Below are positions 16,601 to 24,997 of a stretch of DNA of 64,000 nucleotides, in pieces. The position numbers and the translations under genes were made by a program. The notes under the pieces were generated by a model. The model was not told the origin of the DNA, made no database searches, and saw nothing but the letters and a program-made list of their open reading frames with translations. This DNA is from CALZKI01 sp045124055 (lineage in GTDB: Bacteria; Bacillota; Clostridia; Lachnospirales; Lachnospiraceae): positions 124,001-188,000 of the forward strand of contig JBGVKZ010000011.1 of NCBI GenBank assembly GCA_045124055.1. The letters run 5' to 3'. Within the stretch, counting starts at the first letter, position 1, and every line of letters begins with the position of its first letter.

Positions 16601-16845
16601 GATATGTATACGAAGTAATCAGTAAAATTCAGACAATGAGAAAAGAATCTGATTTTGAAGTAATGGACCACATTAAAGTTTCTGTTTTAGGAAATGAAAA
16701 AATTAGTGGTGTTACTTTGAAGAATAAAGACGCTATTGCATCAAAAGTTTTAGCTGATGTATTAGACGCAGAGGGCAATTATACAGTTTCAAAGGAATGG
16801 AACATTAACGGAGAAGACGTAACAATCACAATCGAAAAGGTATAG
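13693..16845 (+). CDS. ileS: Isoleucyl-tRNA synthetase, eukaryote-like type 2
   Basis: A 1050-residue class I synthetase that charges tRNA-Ile. HIGH is at residues 55-58 (KPHIGHVLTR) and KMSKS at 602-606. The large CP1 editing domain and several Cys pairs (CPRCG, CEKCG) lie between them. The length exceeds the roughly 920-940 residues of the common bacterial form and, with the N-terminal KEQIEEYGLDPF segment, fits type 2 IleRS, a class known for low mupirocin sensitivity. Expression is controlled by the Ile T-box. It is followed after 14 bp by glgP. The enzyme identity is certain; mupirocin tolerance is inference from class. Confidence 0.96.
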   Translation: MYNKVSTNMNFVEREKETCKFWKDNDIFQKSMDSRKEGKTYTFYDGPPTANGKPHIGHVLTRVIKDMIPRYRTMKGYMVPRKAGWDTHGLPVELEVEKLLGLDGKEQIEEYGLDPFITKCKESVWKYKGMWEDFSQTVGFWADMDDPYVTYHDDFIESEWWALKEIWNKNLLYKGFKIVPYCPRCGTPLSSHEVAQGYKAVKERSAVVRFKLVDEDAYFLAWTTTPWTLPSNAALCVNPSEAYCKVKAADGYTYYMAEALLDKVLGNLGNEETKAYEVLETYVGKDLEYKEYEPLFECAKVVAAKQNKKAHFVTCDNYVTMSDGTGIVHIAPAFGEDDSKVGRNYDLPFLQFVNGKGEMTEETDYAGLFVKDADPKVLVDLDKAGKLFDAPKFEHDYPFCWRCDTPLIYYARESWFIKMTAVKDDLIRNNNTINWIPESIGKGRFGDWLENIQDWGISRNRYWGTPLNVWECECGHMHSVGSRQELYDLSKNEEAKTVELHRPYIDAITFPCEKCGKEMHRVPEVIDCWFDSGAMPFAQHHYPFENKELFEKQFPAQFISEAVDQTRGWFYSLLAESTLLFNKAPYENVIVLGHVQDENGQKMSKSKGNAVDPFDALETYGADAIRWYFYINSAPWLPNRFHGKAVQEGQRKFMGTLWNTYAFFVLYANIDNFDATKYALEYDKLSVMDKWLLSKLNSLVKEVDKNLENYRIPEAARALESFVDDMSNWYVRRSRERFWAKGMEQDKINAYMTLYTALVTVSKVAAPMVPFITEDIYQNLVRSIDKTAPESIHLCDYPVANEAYINKQLEEDMDEVLKVVVMGRACRNAANIKNRQPIGTMYVKAPHEVGEYYVEIMEDELNVKKVLFTDDVRDFTSYTFKPQLRTVGPKYGKQLGGIQKHLAGIDGNAAMDELKANGAIKFVVGDTEISLAEEDLLIDMSQKEGYVSEADYGITVVLDTNLTEELIEEGYVYEVISKIQTMRKESDFEVMDHIKVSVLGNEKISGVTLKNKDAIASKVLADVLDAEGNYTVSKEWNINGEDVTITIEKV

Positions 16846-16859
16846 GAGAAAAGACGATT

Positions 16860-19334
16860 ATGGCAAAGAAAACAAAAGTAACTTTTGACAAAGAGATGTT
16901 CAAAAAAGATGTGGAAGCAAACATTAAAAGTTTGTACCGCATTACGTTAAAAGAAGCAACTCAGCAGCAGATTTTCAAAGCAGTAGCTTATGCGGTAAAA
17001 GATGTTATCGTAGACAACTGGATGAAAACTCAGAGTGCTTACGAAAAAGAAGACCCAAAGACAGTTTACTATTTATCTATGGAATTCTTAATGGGTAGAG
17101 CTCTTGGTAACAATATGATTAACCTACAGACTTACGAGCCAATCAAAGAAGCTTTGGAGGAACTTGGTGTAGATATCAATGTAATTGAAGACCAAGAACC
17201 AGATGCTGCTTTAGGTAATGGTGGTTTGGGCCGTTTGGCTGCTTGTTTTATTGACTCTTTAGCAACACTTGGTTATCCAGCATATGGTTGTGGTATCCGT
17301 TATCGCTATGGTATGTTTAAACAACAGATTCGTGATGGTTTCCAGATAGAAGTACCGGATAACTGGCTTGTAGACGGCAATCCATTTGAACTTCGTCGCC
17401 CTGAATATAGAAAAGAAGTAAAATTCGGCGGTTATGTAAATATTTACAAAGACGAAAACGGAAACAACAAGTTTGTACAGGAAAATTACCAGTCTGTATA
17501 TGCTGTACCATTTGATGTGCCAGTTGTTGGCTATGGCAATGGTATTGTAAATACCCTTAGAATTTGGGACGCTGAACCAGTAGAATGCTTCAAATTAGAT
17601 TCTTTTGATAAAGGTGATTATCAGAAAGCGGTAGAACAGGAAAACCTTGCTAGAAATATTGTAGAAGTATTATATCCAAACGATAACCATTATGCAGGTA
17701 AGGAACTTCGTTTAAAACAGCAGTATTTCTTCGTTTCAGCAACCGTTCAGGAAGCAGTAGAAAAATATATGCGTAAACACGGAGACGTTCGTAAATTCTA
17801 CGAAAAAGTTACTTTCCAGTTAAATGATACACACCCAACGGTAGCTATCGCAGAATTGATGCGTATTTTGATGGATGAATACGGATTATCTTGGGACGAA
17901 GCCTGGGACGTTACAACAAAAACTTGTGCTTACACAAACCACACAATTATGGCGGAAGCTTTGGAAAAATGGCCAATCGAATTATTCTCAAGACTTCTTC
18001 CTAGAATTTATCAGATTGTGGAAGAAATCAACCGTCGTTTTGTCCTCGAAATCGAAGAAAAATACGCTGGTGTAGATGGCGTAGACGTTCACGAAAAAAT
18101 TAGAAAAATGGCAGTTATTTATGATGGTCAGGTCAAAATGGCTCACCTTGCTATCGTTGCAGGCTATTCTGTAAACGGTGTAGCAAGACTTCATACAGAA
18201 ATTTTGAAAAACCAGGAATTAAACGACTTCTACCAGATGATGCCACAGAAATTTAACAACAAAACAAATGGTATCACACAGAGAAGATTCTTGTTACACG
18301 GCAACCCATTACTTGCAAGCTGGGTAACAGAACACATTGGTGATGAATGGATTACAAACTTGGCTCATATTGAAAAATTAGCTGTTTATGCAGATGATAA
18401 AAAAGCTCAGGCTGAGTTTATGAACATCAAATACAAAAATAAAGTACGTCTTGCAAAATATATTTTAGAACACAATGGTATTGAAGTAGACCCACGTTCT
18501 ATTTTTGACGTACAGGTAAAACGTTTGCATGAATACAAACGTCAGCTTTTAAATATCTTACACGTTATGCACTTATATAATCAGTTGAAAGATAATCCAG
18601 ATATGGATTTCTACCCAAGAACATTCATCTTTGGTGCAAAAGCAGCAGCAGGTTATCGTAACGCAAAATTGACGATTAAATTGATTAACAGTGTAGCGGA
18701 CGTAGTAAACAATGACCCTGTTATTAAAGACAGAATTAAAGTCGTATTTATTGAAGATTATCGTGTATCCAATGCAGAATGGATTTTTGCGGCAGCAGAT
18801 GTATCTGAACAGATTTCTACTGCATCAAAAGAAGCTTCTGGTACGGGTAATATGAAATTTATGTTAAATGGTGCTCTTACTCTTGGTACAATGGACGGAG
18901 CTAATGTGGAAATCGTAGAAGAAGTTGGTGAAGAAAATGCCTTTATCTTTGGTTTATCTTCGGATGAAGTAATCAAATACGAAAACTACGGCGGATATGA
19001 CCCTAACGAAATTTTCAACAATAATCAGGATGTAAGACGTGTTCTTATGCAGTTAATTAATGGCACATATGCAAGCGATGATATGTTTAGAGATTTGTAT
19101 AACTCCTTGTTAAATACATTTTCTTCATCAAAAGCAGATACTTATTTCATTCTGAAAGATTTTGAATCTTACGCAGAGGCTCAGAAAAAAGTAGAAAAAG
19201 CTTACAAAGATGAAGCAGGCTGGGCAAGAAGTGCTATCTTAAACGTAGCTCATTCCGGTAAATTTACATCAGATAGAACCATTCAGGAATATGTAGATGA
19301 AATCTGGAAATTGGACAAAGTTACATTAAAATAA
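16860..19334 (+). CDS. glgP: Glycogen/starch/alpha-glucan phosphorylase
   Basis: An 824-residue GT35 enzyme that releases glucose-1-phosphate from glycogen or maltodextrin. The pyridoxal phosphate lysine is Lys666 in EASGTGNMKFMLNGALTLG, the family signature. The N-terminal block GNGGLGRLAACFIDSLATL forms the substrate cleft. The length is typical. It starts 14 bp after ileS, so it may be partly co-transcribed with it, although the functions are unrelated. A G+C-rich hairpin follows. There are no other glycogen genes in the window. Confidence 0.96.
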   Translation: MAKKTKVTFDKEMFKKDVEANIKSLYRITLKEATQQQIFKAVAYAVKDVIVDNWMKTQSAYEKEDPKTVYYLSMEFLMGRALGNNMINLQTYEPIKEALEELGVDINVIEDQEPDAALGNGGLGRLAACFIDSLATLGYPAYGCGIRYRYGMFKQQIRDGFQIEVPDNWLVDGNPFELRRPEYRKEVKFGGYVNIYKDENGNNKFVQENYQSVYAVPFDVPVVGYGNGIVNTLRIWDAEPVECFKLDSFDKGDYQKAVEQENLARNIVEVLYPNDNHYAGKELRLKQQYFFVSATVQEAVEKYMRKHGDVRKFYEKVTFQLNDTHPTVAIAELMRILMDEYGLSWDEAWDVTTKTCAYTNHTIMAEALEKWPIELFSRLLPRIYQIVEEINRRFVLEIEEKYAGVDGVDVHEKIRKMAVIYDGQVKMAHLAIVAGYSVNGVARLHTEILKNQELNDFYQMMPQKFNNKTNGITQRRFLLHGNPLLASWVTEHIGDEWITNLAHIEKLAVYADDKKAQAEFMNIKYKNKVRLAKYILEHNGIEVDPRSIFDVQVKRLHEYKRQLLNILHVMHLYNQLKDNPDMDFYPRTFIFGAKAAAGYRNAKLTIKLINSVADVVNNDPVIKDRIKVVFIEDYRVSNAEWIFAAADVSEQISTASKEASGTGNMKFMLNGALTLGTMDGANVEIVEEVGEENAFIFGLSSDEVIKYENYGGYDPNEIFNNNQDVRRVLMQLINGTYASDDMFRDLYNSLLNTFSSSKADTYFILKDFESYAEAQKKVEKAYKDEAGWARSAILNVAHSGKFTSDRTIQEYVDEIWKLDKVTLK

Positions 19335-19342
19335 TAAAGAAT

Positions 19343-19372
19343 CCAAAGCGGCGTTTATCGCCGCTTTTGGAA
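19343..19372 (+). terminator. Hairpin after glgP
   Basis: CCAAAGCGGCG and its complement form a compact G+C-rich stem with a TTTAT loop. The following T-run is only four bases, so termination may be incomplete before the hydratase gene. Confidence 0.6.
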
Positions 19373-19388
19373 TGGAAAGGCGAAAACA

Positions 19389-21677
19389 ATGATTCAGTTA
19401 ATGGAAAGTGGTGCGTATCTTGTAAATGGTGCAGAAATCGTACCAGATAATGCAAAAGCTTTAGAATGCTTAAAAGCCAAAACAGGTAAAGACATTACCA
19501 AAGAAGATGCTGCAAAAAATACCATTGCTTATGGAATTTTAAAAGACCACAATACAAGTGGCAATATGGAGAAATTAAAAATTAAATTTGATAAGTTAAC
19601 TTCTCATGATATTACTTTTGTAGGGATTATCCAGACAGCACGTGCGTCAGGCTTGGAAAGATTCCCAATTCCTTATGTACTTACTAACTGCCACAACTCT
19701 CTTTGTGCAGTAGGTGGAACAATTAATGAAGATGACCATATGTATGGTCTTACCTGTGCAAAAAAATACGGTGGAGTTTATGTACCACCTCATCAGGCAG
19801 TTATTCACCAGTTTGCTCGTGAAATGCTCTCTGGTGGAGGGAAAATGATTTTAGGTTCTGACTCTCATACACGTTATGGTGCTCTTGGCACCATGGCAAT
19901 GGGTGAAGGTGGTCCGGAACTTGTAAAACAGTTATTAAACCAAACCTATGACATCAATATGCCGGGAGTTGTTGGTGTTTATATGACAGGAACACCAATG
20001 AAAGGAGTGGGTCCTCAGGACGTGGCTCTTGCAATTATTGGTGCAGTATTTAAAAATGGCTATGTAAAAAATAAAGTTATGGAATTTGTAGGACCTGGAG
20101 TTGCTTCTTTGAGTGCTGATTTTAGAATTGGTATTGATGTTATGACAACAGAAACTACCTGTCTATCATCTATCTGGAAAACCGATGATACCATCAAAGA
20201 ATTCTACGAAACACATTATAGAAGCGAAGAATACAAAGAGTTAAATCCAGGAGAAGTAGCTTACTATGATGGAATGATTTTGGTAGAACTTGACAAAATC
20301 AAACCAATGATTGCAATGCCATTCCACCCAAGTAACACATATACTATCGAAGAAGTAAATGCGAACTTAAAAGATATTTTGGCAGATTGTGAGAAAAAAG
20401 CCCTTGTCAGCTTAGACGGACAGGTAGATTTCTCACTGCAGGATAAAGTCCGCAATGGAAAACTTTATGTAGAACAAGGTATTATCGCAGGTTGTGCCGG
20501 TGGTGGATATGAAAACATCTGTGCAGCAGCTGATATCCTTCGTGGAAGAAGCATTGGTGCAGACGAGTTTACATTAAGCGTATATCCTGCAAGTACACCA
20601 ATTTATATGGAATTGGCAAGAAATGGAAGAATGGCTGACTTAATTGCAACCGGTGCCATTGTAAAAACAGCTTTCTGTGGACCTTGTTTTGGTGCTGGTG
20701 ATACACCGGCTAATAACGCCTTTAGTATTCGTCATTCTACAAGAAACTTCCCGAACAGAGAAGGTTCTAAATTACAGAATGGTCAGATTGCTTCCGTTGC
20801 CCTTATGGACGCTCGTTCTATTGCCGCAACAGCAGCAAACAAAGGTTATTTAACAGCTGCAACGGATATGGACGTAGAATATACAGGTCCAAAATATCAT
20901 TTTGATAAGACCATCTACGAAAACCGCGTATTTGATTCAAAGGGTGTGGCAGATGACAGTGTAGAAATCAAATTTGGTCCAAACATCAAAGACTGGCCGG
21001 CTATGGTAGCTTTGACAGACAACTTGGTATTAAAAGTAGTTTCTGAAATTCATGACCCTGTTACTACAACAGATGAATTGATTCCATCAGGAGAAACATC
21101 TTCTTACCGTTCTAATCCAATCGGACTTGCAGAGTTTACTTTGTCAAGAAAAGACCCTGCATACGTTGGAAAAGCAAAAGATGTACAGAAAGAAGAATAT
21201 GCAAGACGCGATGGAAAAGATTTGGGAACGACCTTGCCGGAAATGACCGATGTGCTTGACAAAATTAAAGCAAACTATCCAATGGTAAATACTGAAAATA
21301 CAGGAATTGGTAGTACTATTTTTGCAGTAAAACCGGGCGATGGTTCTGCCAGAGAACAGGCTGCTTCCTGCCAGAAAGTACTTGGCGGCTGGGCAAACAT
21401 TGCCAACGAATATGCAACCAAGAGATATCGTTCCAACCTTATTAACTGGGGTATGCTTCCATTCCTCATTGAAGAAGGAGAATTGCCATTTGAAAATGGT
21501 GACTACTTATTTGTTCCAGGCATCAAAGAAGCTGTTGCAAATAAAACAGAAGTAATTAAAGCATATGTTGTAGGAGATAACTTCAAAGAATTTGATTTAA
21601 AACTTGGCGAATTAACTGATGAAGAAAGACAGATTATTTTGAAAGGTTGTCTTATCAACTACAATCGCGTTTCATAA
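19389..21677 (+). CDS. Aconitase-family hydratase (4Fe-4S)
   Basis: A 762-residue member of the aconitase superfamily. Three probable iron-sulfur cluster ligands are visible: Cys369 in IAGCAGGGYEN, and Cys430 and Cys433 in CGPCFGAGD. The active-site blocks GSDSHTRYGALG and the C-terminal swivel domain (about residues 560-740) are present in one chain. Substrate-contact segments differ from typical aconitase (GCAGGG in place of GSCTNS), so it belongs to the group annotated as putative hydratases. It may act on citrate or on another hydroxy di- or tricarboxylate. No citrate synthase or isocitrate dehydrogenase gene lies nearby. A GGAAAGG site precedes the ATG. Confidence 0.85.
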   Translation: MIQLMESGAYLVNGAEIVPDNAKALECLKAKTGKDITKEDAAKNTIAYGILKDHNTSGNMEKLKIKFDKLTSHDITFVGIIQTARASGLERFPIPYVLTNCHNSLCAVGGTINEDDHMYGLTCAKKYGGVYVPPHQAVIHQFAREMLSGGGKMILGSDSHTRYGALGTMAMGEGGPELVKQLLNQTYDINMPGVVGVYMTGTPMKGVGPQDVALAIIGAVFKNGYVKNKVMEFVGPGVASLSADFRIGIDVMTTETTCLSSIWKTDDTIKEFYETHYRSEEYKELNPGEVAYYDGMILVELDKIKPMIAMPFHPSNTYTIEEVNANLKDILADCEKKALVSLDGQVDFSLQDKVRNGKLYVEQGIIAGCAGGGYENICAAADILRGRSIGADEFTLSVYPASTPIYMELARNGRMADLIATGAIVKTAFCGPCFGAGDTPANNAFSIRHSTRNFPNREGSKLQNGQIASVALMDARSIAATAANKGYLTAATDMDVEYTGPKYHFDKTIYENRVFDSKGVADDSVEIKFGPNIKDWPAMVALTDNLVLKVVSEIHDPVTTTDELIPSGETSSYRSNPIGLAEFTLSRKDPAYVGKAKDVQKEEYARRDGKDLGTTLPEMTDVLDKIKANYPMVNTENTGIGSTIFAVKPGDGSAREQAASCQKVLGGWANIANEYATKRYRSNLINWGMLPFLIEEGELPFENGDYLFVPGIKEAVANKTEVIKAYVVGDNFKEFDLKLGELTDEERQIILKGCLINYNRVS

Positions 21678-21730
21678 AAAATAAAATTTTTTTCAAAAAA
21701 GTATAAAGTATTCTAAAAAAGAAACCGATA

Positions 21731-21825
21731 TAGGAAGTGAGATAGCTCTCACTAAATTTAGAGGTAAGCACGGACGCTACGAGGTGAAGCTCAAAGGAGC
21801 ATGCATTTTGTAGCGTCTTTCTATT
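21731..21825 (+). ncRNA. Candidate structured RNA upstream of mbl (unassigned)
   Basis: The 274-bp gap after the hydratase contains a stretch with nested pairing. Hairpin 1 is AGTGAGA / TCTCACT at 21736-21753 with a TAGC loop. Helix 2 is GACGCTAC (21773-21780) with GTAGCGTC (21810-21817), enclosing a small hairpin GCTC-AAAG-GAGC (21789-21800), followed by TTTCT. It lies upstream of the mbl promoter, so it may be a short RNA ending at helix 2, a hydratase 3' element or a terminator. It did not match a riboswitch class known to me. Confidence 0.35.
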
Positions 21826-21855
21826 AAAAAAGTTTTAAAATTTTACGAAACTACT

Positions 21856-21883
21856 TTGAAAACCTCTCTAGATAGGGTATAAT
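21856..21883 (+). promoter_or_regulatory. Promoter of the mbl-flagellar rod operon
   Basis: TTGAAA at 21856-21861 and TATAAT at 21878-21883 with a 16-bp spacer, about 68 bp before the mbl start codon. Confidence 0.65.
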
Positions 21884-21951
21884 ATATCGGCATAGATTTT
21901 ATAATAATTAATTGTAGATAATATTGATATCCATAGAAAGGGGTCAAAATA

Positions 21952-22944
21952 ATGCAATACACAGACATTGGAATTGATTTAGGAACAGCAAGCATTTTAG
22001 TTTATGTACGTGGAAAAGGCGTTGTATTAAAAGAGCCTTCCGTAGTAGCATTTGATAAAGATACCAATAAGATTAAAGCCATTGGTGAAGACGCAAGACT
22101 TATGATTGGTAGAACGCCAGGTAATATTGTACCAGTTAGACCACTTCGCCAGGGTGTTATTTCAGATTATACCGTTACAGAAAAAATGATGAAATATTTC
22201 ATTCAAAAAGCCCTTGGCAAAAGAAGTTTTAGAAGACCAAGAATCGCAGTTTGTGTGCCAAGTGGTGTAACAGAAGTAGAAAAGAAAGCCGTAGAAGATG
22301 CAACTTATCAGGCTGGTGCAAGAGAAGTATACATCATTGAAGAACCTATCGCGGCAGCAATCGGAGCTGGAATTGATATTTCAAGACCTTGCGGAAATAT
22401 GATTGTAGATATCGGTGGTGGTACATCCGATATTGCGGTAATTTCATTAGGTGGTACCGTTGTAAGTGCCTCTATTAAAATTGCTGGAGACGATTTTGAC
22501 GAAGCAATGATTCGTTATATGCGTAAAAAACACAATCTTTTAATCGGTGAAAGAACCGCAGAAGATTTAAAAATAAAAATTGGTTCTGCTTTTAAGAGAC
22601 CGGAAGTAGAGTATATGGACGTAAAAGGTCGTAACTTAGTAACCGGTTTACCAAAAGTGGTAAAAGTTTCTTCCGAAGAAACAGAAGAAGCTTTAAGAGA
22701 GACAACTTCTCAGATTGTAGAAACAATTCATAGCGTATTAGAGAAAACTCCACCGGAATTGGCAGCAGATATTGCCGATAGAGGCATTGTTTTAACAGGT
22801 GGCGGAAGTTTATTACGCGGGTTAGAAGAATTAATCGAAGATAGAACAGGCATTAACACAATGACAGCCGAAGACCCTATGACAGCCGTGGCTATCGGAA
22901 CTGGTAAATATGTAGAATGCCTTACAGGATACAACGAAGACTAA
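21952..22944 (+). CDS. mbl: MreB-like actin homologue (Mbl)
   Basis: A 330-residue bacterial actin that polymerises under the membrane and guides lateral wall synthesis in rod-shaped cells. The phosphate-1 loop GIDLGTASILVY is near the N-terminus, phosphate-2 DIGGGTSDIAVISLGG at about residues 161-176, and the adenosine motif LTGGGSLLRGL near residue 285. It is assigned to Mbl rather than MreB because it is followed by two flagellar rod genes, the order mbl-flhO-flhP known from Bacillus, and because mreC and mreD are absent. A GAAAGGGG site precedes the ATG. Confidence 0.88.
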   Translation: MQYTDIGIDLGTASILVYVRGKGVVLKEPSVVAFDKDTNKIKAIGEDARLMIGRTPGNIVPVRPLRQGVISDYTVTEKMMKYFIQKALGKRSFRRPRIAVCVPSGVTEVEKKAVEDATYQAGAREVYIIEEPIAAAIGAGIDISRPCGNMIVDIGGGTSDIAVISLGGTVVSASIKIAGDDFDEAMIRYMRKKHNLLIGERTAEDLKIKIGSAFKRPEVEYMDVKGRNLVTGLPKVVKVSSEETEEALRETTSQIVETIHSVLEKTPPELAADIADRGIVLTGGGSLLRGLEELIEDRTGINTMTAEDPMTAVAIGTGKYVECLTGYNED

Positions 22945-22966
22945 GAACCATAATGGGAGGAAGGCT

Positions 22967-23743
22967 ATGTTAAAAGGATTATATACGGCTTGGAGCGGTA
23001 TGATAAATGAACAAAATAGAATGGACGTTATGACCAATAACTTAGCCAACGCGACCACAACAGGCTATAAAAAAGAAGGAACAACGAGTCAGTCTTTTGA
23101 TACGGTTTTGGCCTATCGAATTAAGGATTTATCAACGGGCGTAAATGCCTCCGTGCATATTGGTTCTAACTCCCCAGGAGTAAAAATTGGTGAAAACTAT
23201 GTGGATTACTCTCAGGGTTCTTTCAAATCCACAGGAAATACCTTTGATTTGGCAATCGGCGGCGAAGGATTCTTTGCCATTGAATTTACAACAAAATCTG
23301 GAGAAACCAGTGTAAAATATACAAGAGATGGTAATTTTACCTTAAATGTAGACGGATATTTGGTAACACAAGACGGGGATTATGTTTTAGATGAGAAAAA
23401 TCAGAAAATCAAGTTAAATACCGCCTTAGATACTACCATTTCTGAAGATGGCAGCATTTGGCAAGATGAAAAGGTTGTTGCCAAAATCAAATTAACAGAT
23501 TTTGAGGATTATGATTATCTGGAAAGATATGGAGAAAATTATTTCCAAGCGATTGAGGGAGCAACACCTATTGATACGCAGGCAACTATCAATTCCGGAT
23601 ATTTGGAACAGTCAAATATTTCAGTAGTTACAGAAATGGTAAATATGATTACCATATCAAGAGCCTATGAAACTAATCAAAAAGTGGTTCAGACATATGA
23701 CAGAATTCTTGATACAACTGTAAATCAGATTGGCAGATTATAA
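22967..23743 (+). CDS. flhO: Flagellar hook-basal body protein (FlhO/FlgF type, rod)
   Basis: A 258-residue rod/hook family protein. The N-terminal LYTAWSGMINEQNRMDVMTN and the C-terminal NISVVTEMVNMITISRAYETN regions are the coiled-coil ends conserved in all axial rod proteins, and a central FlgE/F/G-type beta domain lies between them. It should form part of the distal rod after export through the flagellar secretion system. It lies 22 bp after mbl behind GGGAGG and 20 bp before a close paralogue. Assignment to FlhO rather than FlgF follows from gene order. Confidence 0.88.
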   Translation: MLKGLYTAWSGMINEQNRMDVMTNNLANATTTGYKKEGTTSQSFDTVLAYRIKDLSTGVNASVHIGSNSPGVKIGENYVDYSQGSFKSTGNTFDLAIGGEGFFAIEFTTKSGETSVKYTRDGNFTLNVDGYLVTQDGDYVLDEKNQKIKLNTALDTTISEDGSIWQDEKVVAKIKLTDFEDYDYLERYGENYFQAIEGATPIDTQATINSGYLEQSNISVVTEMVNMITISRAYETNQKVVQTYDRILDTTVNQIGRL

Positions 23744-23763
23744 TAGGTACATAGGAGGGTAAT

Positions 23764-24582
23764 ATGGTTAGAAGTTTATGGACAGCCGCAACCGGTATGA
23801 ATGCACAACAGACCAACGTTGATACCATTGCAAATAACCTTGCAAACGTAAATACAGTAGGATATAAAACACAGGTAAATCAGTTTAAATCTCTGTTATA
23901 CCAGAATTTACAGACAGAAACCACATCCGCTAACGGAGCCAACAAACCGACTGGTGCACAGGTAGGTCTTGGTGTTCGTTCTGCTTCCATTACCACAGTT
24001 TTTTCAACGGGTAACTTAACTGCTTCGGAAAATGATGCAGCATTTGCATTAGTAGGAGATGGTTTCTTTGCAGTACGTGGTAATGATGGTGAAACATATT
24101 ATACAAAAAATGGTAACTTTAACTGGGCAATCAATACAAAAGGTGGCGTTTCCTTATGTACATCGGAAGGCTATCCGGTTTTGGATTCCACAGGAAAAGC
24201 GATTGAATTAAATGGAGATTACCAGACCAGTAAAATCACAATTTCAAGTGATGGTACTATCTGTTATCCAGATGATAAAAATAATCCAGCTTCTCTTGGC
24301 ATCACCATCGGTGTATATCAGTTTAGTAACCCAGGAGGACTCGAAAAAGAAGGCAACACTATGTATAGCGTATCCGCAGCCAGTGGACCTGCTTTAAATG
24401 AAGCTACCACAGCAGGACTTCAGAAAACAGAAGTAAGACAGGGATACTTGGAAAGCTCCAACGTACAGGTAGTAGATGAAATGGTTAACTTAATTGTTGC
24501 ACAGCGTGCATATGAAATGAATTCAAAGGCCATTACAACTACGGACGAAATGATGCAGCAGGCGAACAACTTAAAGCAGTAG
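23764..24582 (+). CDS. flhP: Flagellar hook-basal body protein (FlhP/FlgG type, distal rod)
   Basis: A 272-residue axial protein with the N-terminal motif SLWTAATGMNAQQTNVDTIANNLANVN (written in part: residues 4-30) and the C-terminal VVDEMVNLIVAQRAYEMN block typical of FlgG. It forms the distal rod of the flagellar basal body. It is paralogous to the preceding gene, and the two are co-transcribed with mbl. An AGGAGG site lies just upstream. The following gene encodes a rod-binding protein, consistent with a rod assembly module. Confidence 0.9.
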   Translation: MVRSLWTAATGMNAQQTNVDTIANNLANVNTVGYKTQVNQFKSLLYQNLQTETTSANGANKPTGAQVGLGVRSASITTVFSTGNLTASENDAAFALVGDGFFAVRGNDGETYYTKNGNFNWAINTKGGVSLCTSEGYPVLDSTGKAIELNGDYQTSKITISSDGTICYPDDKNNPASLGITIGVYQFSNPGGLEKEGNTMYSVSAASGPALNEATTAGLQKTEVRQGYLESSNVQVVDEMVNLIVAQRAYEMNSKAITTTDEMMQQANNLKQ

Positions 24583-24593
24583 GAGAATAGCAT

Positions 24594-24923
24594 ATGGATA
24601 TTTCAGCTTATACAAGTCAAATTACAGATACAGCTGTTAATAATACCGGTAGTAATTGGTCGAAAAATGATTATTCTAACGCAACAGACGAAGAATTAAT
24701 GGACGCCTGTAAAGAGTTTGAAGCATATCTGTGGGAACAGGTTTTGTCTGAAATGACAAAAAATATCAATTTTGGACTTGACTCAGAATCCACCAGTTCT
24801 ACTATGGTTGATTATTTTAAGGACGAAGCAATTAAAGAAATTGCCGGTCAGGTAACAGAGTCTACAACTTCATCTTTAGCACAGTCATTATATGAACAGA
24901 TGAAGCGAAATTATGAATTATAA
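24594..24923 (+). CDS. Rod-binding protein, FlgJ N-terminal domain only
   Basis: A 109-residue protein that matches the N-terminal rod-capping domain of FlgJ: EELMDACKEFEAYLWEQVL and a C-terminal SLAQSLYEQMKRNY segment. The muramidase domain of proteobacterial FlgJ is absent, as is usual in Firmicutes, so a separate wall hydrolase must open the peptidoglycan. It follows flhP by 11 bp and closes the operon; a hairpin follows. Confidence 0.85.
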   Translation: MDISAYTSQITDTAVNNTGSNWSKNDYSNATDEELMDACKEFEAYLWEQVLSEMTKNINFGLDSESTSSTMVDYFKDEAIKEIAGQVTESTTSSLAQSLYEQMKRNYEL

Positions 24924-24937
24924 AGGATAAAGATAGA

Positions 24938-24976
24938 ATGAAATGGCTGCCTATTTTGTAGGCAGTCATTTTGTAC
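24938..24976 (+). terminator. Terminator after the flagellar rod genes
   Basis: AATGGCTGCCT pairs with AGGCAGTCATT across a short loop and is followed by a TTTT run. It lies 15 bp after the rod-binding protein gene and just before recD2. Confidence 0.7.
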
Positions 24977-24997
24977 TATAAAACTGTTGGAGAATTT

